From NCBI GenBank assembly GCA_023014485.1, contig JAJOZX010003318.1, forward strand, positions 1-64,000: a DNA stretch of 64,000 nucleotides, read 5' to 3'. A program made the position numbers and the translations under genes. Shown in pieces: positions 60,900-64,000 of the stretch. The notes under the pieces are model-generated. The model was given only the letters and a program-made list of their open reading frames with translations, made no database searches and had not been told where the DNA came from. Every line of letters begins with the position of its first letter. Within the stretch, counting starts at the first letter, position 1. Source of the stretch: Bathynomus jamesi (Eukaryota; Arthropoda; Malacostraca; Isopoda; Cirolanidae).

Positions 60900-61640
60900 G
60901 AGATATGCAAGAAGATCGTTATTAGAGCGTCCCTTGCGGAATCCATACTGACGATCTGAAAGAAGATTGTGAAAAGAAAGGTGTTTAAGAATCTTCCAAT
61001 TAAGGATAGATTCAAAAACTTTGGAAAGGCAAGAAATCAAAGCAATTGGACGATAGTTGGAGGGTTGAGAGCTGACACCCTTCTTTGGGACAGGCTGAAT
61101 GAAAGCGAACTTCCATCAGGAAGGAAAAGTACCAGATGAGAGACAAAGACGAAAGAGTTTGCCTAGGCAGGGTGTCAGCATAGAAGCACAGTTCTTAAGA
61201 ACAGGAGGAACACTATCAGGACCATACGCCTTCCTAGAGTTGAGCCCAGATAGGGCAGAAAAAACATCTTTAGAAGATATTCTAATTTCAGACAGCATAA
61301 AGTCAGAGGGGGGAGGAGATAGAAGAACAGCACTGGAATCGTCCAGGGTTGAATTGTAAGCGAAAGTCTGTGCGAGGAGTTCAGCTTTGTCAGGAGAAGA
61401 GACGGCAACTGTTCCGTCGGAATGGAAAAGGAGGGAAAGAGGAGGAAGTAAAGTTGTTAAAGATGTTCTTAGCTAGATGCCAGAAAGAGCGAGAAGAATT
61501 AGAATTGGATAGATTTTCATATTTTAGTCGGATGAAGGAATTATTGGCGAGTCGAAGAACAGATTTTGCACGATTCCGAGCAGAAATAGAAGCTAGTGAG
61601 AGTCATGAGTTGGATGACGACGGTATCTAATGCGGATAGC
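60900..61640 (-). pseudogene. LINE-C RT, N-terminal blocks
   Basis: Minus-strand pieces in order: SFWHLAKNIF-like linker (61500-61440), FSALSGLNSRKAYGPDSVPP (61250s), LKNCASMLTPCLGKLFRLCLSSGTFPS, then across a stop PSNYRPIALISCLSKVFESILNWKI and DRQYGFRKGRSNNDLLAYLSD, where LINE-D has inserted. Interrupted by a stop (TGA at ~61116) and small shifts. Confidence 0.8.
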
Positions 61641-61945
61641 ATTAGAACAAGTAAAGTTAAACCAAGGTTATTTTGCATTAGTAGTAGGAACAAAATATGG
61701 AATGCACGCCTCCATGCCTGAGAGAATCACCTCTGTGATACACTCAGAACACCCAGAAGGGCCCCGGCCACTGAAGCAGTAATCATTCCATGGGAAATCA
61801 CAGTAGTACTACCTAAGGGCCTCCTAATCAGTGGCACCAAAATGCCAGAGGCGCCTCCTCTTTGTAGTACCCAAAGACCGAATTGGAGCGATAAGACAGG
61901 AAACAGATATAAGATTGTGATCAGAGAAGCCCAATGGAGAAAAAA

Positions 61946-62577
61946 GTTTAAATTACAATTTTTTCTTTGTCAATGTCATGCAATAATTCATCAAATCTGA
62001 AAATGTTAATGGACTTAATGAAAATAAAAAATAAATCTCTACATTTGTATTAATGCATATACATTTTTCTAAAATATCCTCAAGAGGTAAACCAATTCAG
62101 TTTTTGTGCTCAGGTTTTAGAATTGCTGTCACTCTCCAACTTCATATAATAAACATTGCAAACTAAAATAAAATAAAATAGCTTATCTTTTAAAAATAAC
62201 CTGAAACAAAGAAAAGAGGACCATACTCTACATTGTGAATAATATTTAAAGCTCTATATAAACAATAATACACAATATGCCATAACTATTACACTATAAC
62301 TTATTATATTTCAATATAGAGTTTATAAAAATACAATATATTATATCATAACAAATAGAAATAATTTACAATTTAAGGTGAAGGAAAAAGGGTTAATGAA
62401 TTAAATATATATCAACCAACAATCAAACTGATTGAAAGCTAAATAAATTTTTACTGATATAAGGAACATGATGGTAAATATAAAAATACATTATTTCTTA
62501 TGCTCTTAAGGCTGATTTCACGTCTAATAATTCAAAAAATAAACAAACCAAGATTTTTAGAAAAGAATCCAGTAAAG
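61946..62577. other. AT-rich intergenic region
   Basis: Roughly three-quarters A/T with no open reading frame or recognised repeat; between LINE-C and the 3' end of the Derlin-like gene. Confidence 0.5.
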
Positions 62578-62595
62578 GGAAAAATGTCACCGCCC

Positions 62596-62601
62596 TTTAT
62601 T
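62596..62601 (-). terminator. Poly(A) signal (AATAAA) of the Derlin-like gene
   Basis: AATAAA on the minus strand about 38 bases after the TAG; a short 3' UTR with cleavage expected near 62575-62585. Confidence 0.65.
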
Positions 62602-62638
62602 TTGATACAAACAATATACATATCTAAGTAGTAAAAAT

Positions 62639-62738
62639 CTAAATTAATCGTCCTTCAGCACCCCAAGGAAACCCGCCTGGCCTTTCTTCTTCAGGAACAT
62701 AAATGGGTTCTTCTGTCCTGGGCTCGAACAATTGCTTC
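62639..62738 (-). CDS. DERL2-like: Derlin-2-like gene, terminal coding exon
   Basis: The minus strand carries a splice acceptor (TTCATCTTTAG, AG at 62740-62739) followed by an exon that starts one base into a codon and reads KQLFEPRTEEPIYVPEEERP then GGFPWGAEGRLI and TAG (62641-62639). This is the C-terminus of Derlin-2-type proteins, whose last residues in animals are a PEERPGGF-x-WG block, as I recall. Derlins are multi-pass ER membrane proteins of ER-associated degradation; this tail is cytosolic. The upstream exons lie beyond the window or beyond the mariner. Only this exon is visible, so a processed or partial copy cannot be excluded, but the splice site argues for a real gene. Confidence 0.8.
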
Positions 62739-62749
62739 CTAAAGATGAA
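62739..62749 (-). promoter_or_regulatory. Splice acceptor of the Derlin-like terminal exon
   Basis: On the minus strand a pyrimidine-rich tract with TTCATCTTTAG ends at AG (62740-62739), directly before the exon whose reading matches the Derlin C-terminus. Confidence 0.75.
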
Positions 62750-63227
62750 TATCAATATTATATATAAATTACATTAGATTAGTTTGTGCCCAACGGTCAA
62801 TACGAAATGGTATGCGAGTTCGTCAGTGGAATCAAGAATAAGTGAAAATGTTAAGTCAATTGTCTAGTGAAGTAAACTCAAAGGAAGAAAAGTGTTTGCC
62901 GAGCCATGAAACTTTATTTCAAATTAATGTGTGCCACAAATGAATAGTGACATCCATGAAATTGTAAAAGAATTCTGCACTGTTAATCATTTTAATAAAT
63001 GCAAGAATGAAGAATTTCATGCGATCTACTCTCGTAACATTAGGTCCTCATTTCCCCAAAACTGCCGTTTTAAAATACTACAATAATGTAATGACAATTA
63101 AGTTTTGCATTTTAATTTCTAAAAATATTTGCTAAAAAAGAATAAAAAAGAATTATTAAAGTGCAATTTATAGTTCTTAAGCTTCAATAATTAATTAATT
63201 AATTAATAATTTAAAAGAATGCTCACA
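62750..63227. other. Probable intron of the Derlin-like gene
   Basis: Strongly AT-rich with no exon-like reading that I recognise; the preceding exon is not found in the window, so the intron is at least 1.26 kb and contains the mariner. Confidence 0.4.
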
Positions 63228-64000
63228 TATCAGTCATCCCATAAGTAATGTCATTTTTTATGATAGATTAATTTTAAACTAGTCCTACTCTGTTTAAGCA
63301 TAAATTTTCCGAAGGTTATATCTAAGAGGAGATCTATTGTGTTTCGCTACATACTTTACAGACCTTGACCAGTGAAGACGTGTGTTTTGCTTTATGTGAA
63401 CCCCTCATAAACATGGCAGTATCAGAAGAGCATATCAGGCATATAATGCTTTACGAGTTCAAAAAAGGGAATAATGCTACTGAAGCAACGTGAAACATTC
63501 ACGACGTTTATGGCAACGATATTCTGCATGTGAGGAAATGTCAAAGATGGTTTCAAAAGTTTAGGAATGGTGACTGCTGTTTGACAGATGCAGCATGCTC
63601 TGGACACCCTGCTGAGTTTGATGATGACCTGCTGTTAGCCGCACTTGAAGAAGACTGTTCAACAACTGTCGAAGAATTGGCCCAGAAACTCAATTCATCC
63701 CCGTCCACCATCCATCGACATTTGCAACAACTCGGGAAAGTGCCTAAATTAGGAAAATGGGTGCCACATGAATTGTCGGTTGACAATCTGAGGGTACGGG
63801 TAAATATTAGCACAGCTCTTCATTCCCGTGAACTCCAAGATCCGTTTTTGCACCGTTTAGTGACTGGTGATGAAAATTGGATACTGTAACAGAATGTTAA
63901 GCGCCATCGACAGTGGGTTTGTGCCAGAGAACCAGCGACACCACAGCCAAAACCAAATCTTCACCCTTGGAAGGTGTTGCTTAGTGTTTGGTGGGATAAA
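63228..64000 (+). mobile_element. mariner (DD34D-type) element, running off the window
   Basis: Left end near 63228 (TCAGTCATCCCATAAGT after a TA), a mariner-like terminus. A transposase starts at ATG 63413. The right end lies beyond the window. Confidence 0.7.
63413..64000 (+). pseudogene. mariner transposase, N-terminal and early catalytic part, two nonsense codons
   Basis: Frame from ATG 63413: EEHIRHIMLYEFKKGNNATEAT, then TGA (63491-63493), and in the same frame RKCQRWFQKFRNGDCC, HPAEFDDDLLLAALEEDC, TVEELAQKLNSSPSTIHRHLQQLG (second HTH) and LHRLVTGDENWIL (first catalytic D), then TAA (63887-63889) and QNVKRHRQWVCAREPATPQPKPNLHPWK. It resembles the mariner domain found in SETMAR-type proteins. 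The two in-frame stops kill it; otherwise the frame is intact up to the window end. Confidence 0.85.

Larger units (their letters stand above)
52975..61945 (-). mobile_element. LINE-C: Jockey/BS-like LINE (minus), 5'-truncated and split by LINE-D
   Basis: The minus strand runs from ~61945 (SDHN-like end of EN; already truncated) through RT fragments at 61640-60900, is interrupted by 54185-60893, and resumes at 54184-53107 with the palm and C-terminus. It ends in a poly(A) tail (13 T on plus at ~52977-52990). I recognise the RT as a family very common in decapod and other arthropod genomes, from memory. Frameshifts throughout. Confidence 0.85.

Overview
Eukaryotic, repeat-saturated genomic DNA, almost certainly from an invertebrate and most likely an arthropod. 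A decapod crustacean is my best guess: the family of the outer LINE at 52975-61945 and a Copia element of possible GalEa type fit that group, but the species is not provable from here. Nearly every long ORF belongs to a transposable element (TE). The only host gene I can support is one terminal exon of a Derlin-2-like gene on the minus strand (62639-62738), with its splice acceptor and poly(A) signal.

Layout. 1-5532: a DNA transposon with ~200 bp terminal inverted repeats (TIRs) and a broken minus-strand gene (zinc-cluster N-terminus, PIN/XPG-like C-terminus). 5.8-9.2 kb: LINE-A, decayed. 9.2-9.8 kb: microsatellites. 9.8-11.3 kb: a rosa-type (DD41D) mariner relic. 11.77-14.48 kb: a hAT-like transposon with an intact 757-codon ORF, TIRs and a perfect 8-bp target-site duplication (TSD). 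14.8-18.1 kb: LINE-B with a (CAA)n tail. 18.6-20.7 kb: a broken relative of the hAT-like transposase. 20.8-25.6 kb: a Gypsy remnant (LTR, integrase tail, LTR) whose 3' LTR holds a CR1/Jockey-like LINE (LINE-E), which itself holds a mariner.

26027-50951 is one BEL/Pao retrotransposon (BEL-A, minus strand, TSD CACAT) swollen from about 7.5 kb to 25 kb by three insertions, each with its own target duplication: a Copia element (28236-33475), a deleted hAT element (34501-35852, TSD CCTCCCTC) and a second BEL element, BEL-B (37234-48083, TSD GCTGC). BEL-B has near-identical 785-bp LTRs but a scrambled interior. Most of its reverse transcriptase is replaced by two minisatellites and two degenerate pieces of its own integrase, and it carries two MITEs.

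50957-52975 holds a tRNA-like Pol III unit between 79-bp direct repeats. 52975-61945 is LINE-C (minus), split by a large I-group LINE with RNase H (LINE-D, 54185-60893). 62-64 kb holds the Derlin exon and, upstream in what is probably its intron, a mariner copy that runs off the window.

How parts relate: the genes do not form a pathway. They are layers of TE history, and the TSDs give an insertion order: the BEL-A insertion came before Copia, hAT and BEL-B; the Gypsy LTR before LINE-E before its mariner; LINE-C before LINE-D. No identities were computed; similarity statements are by eye.
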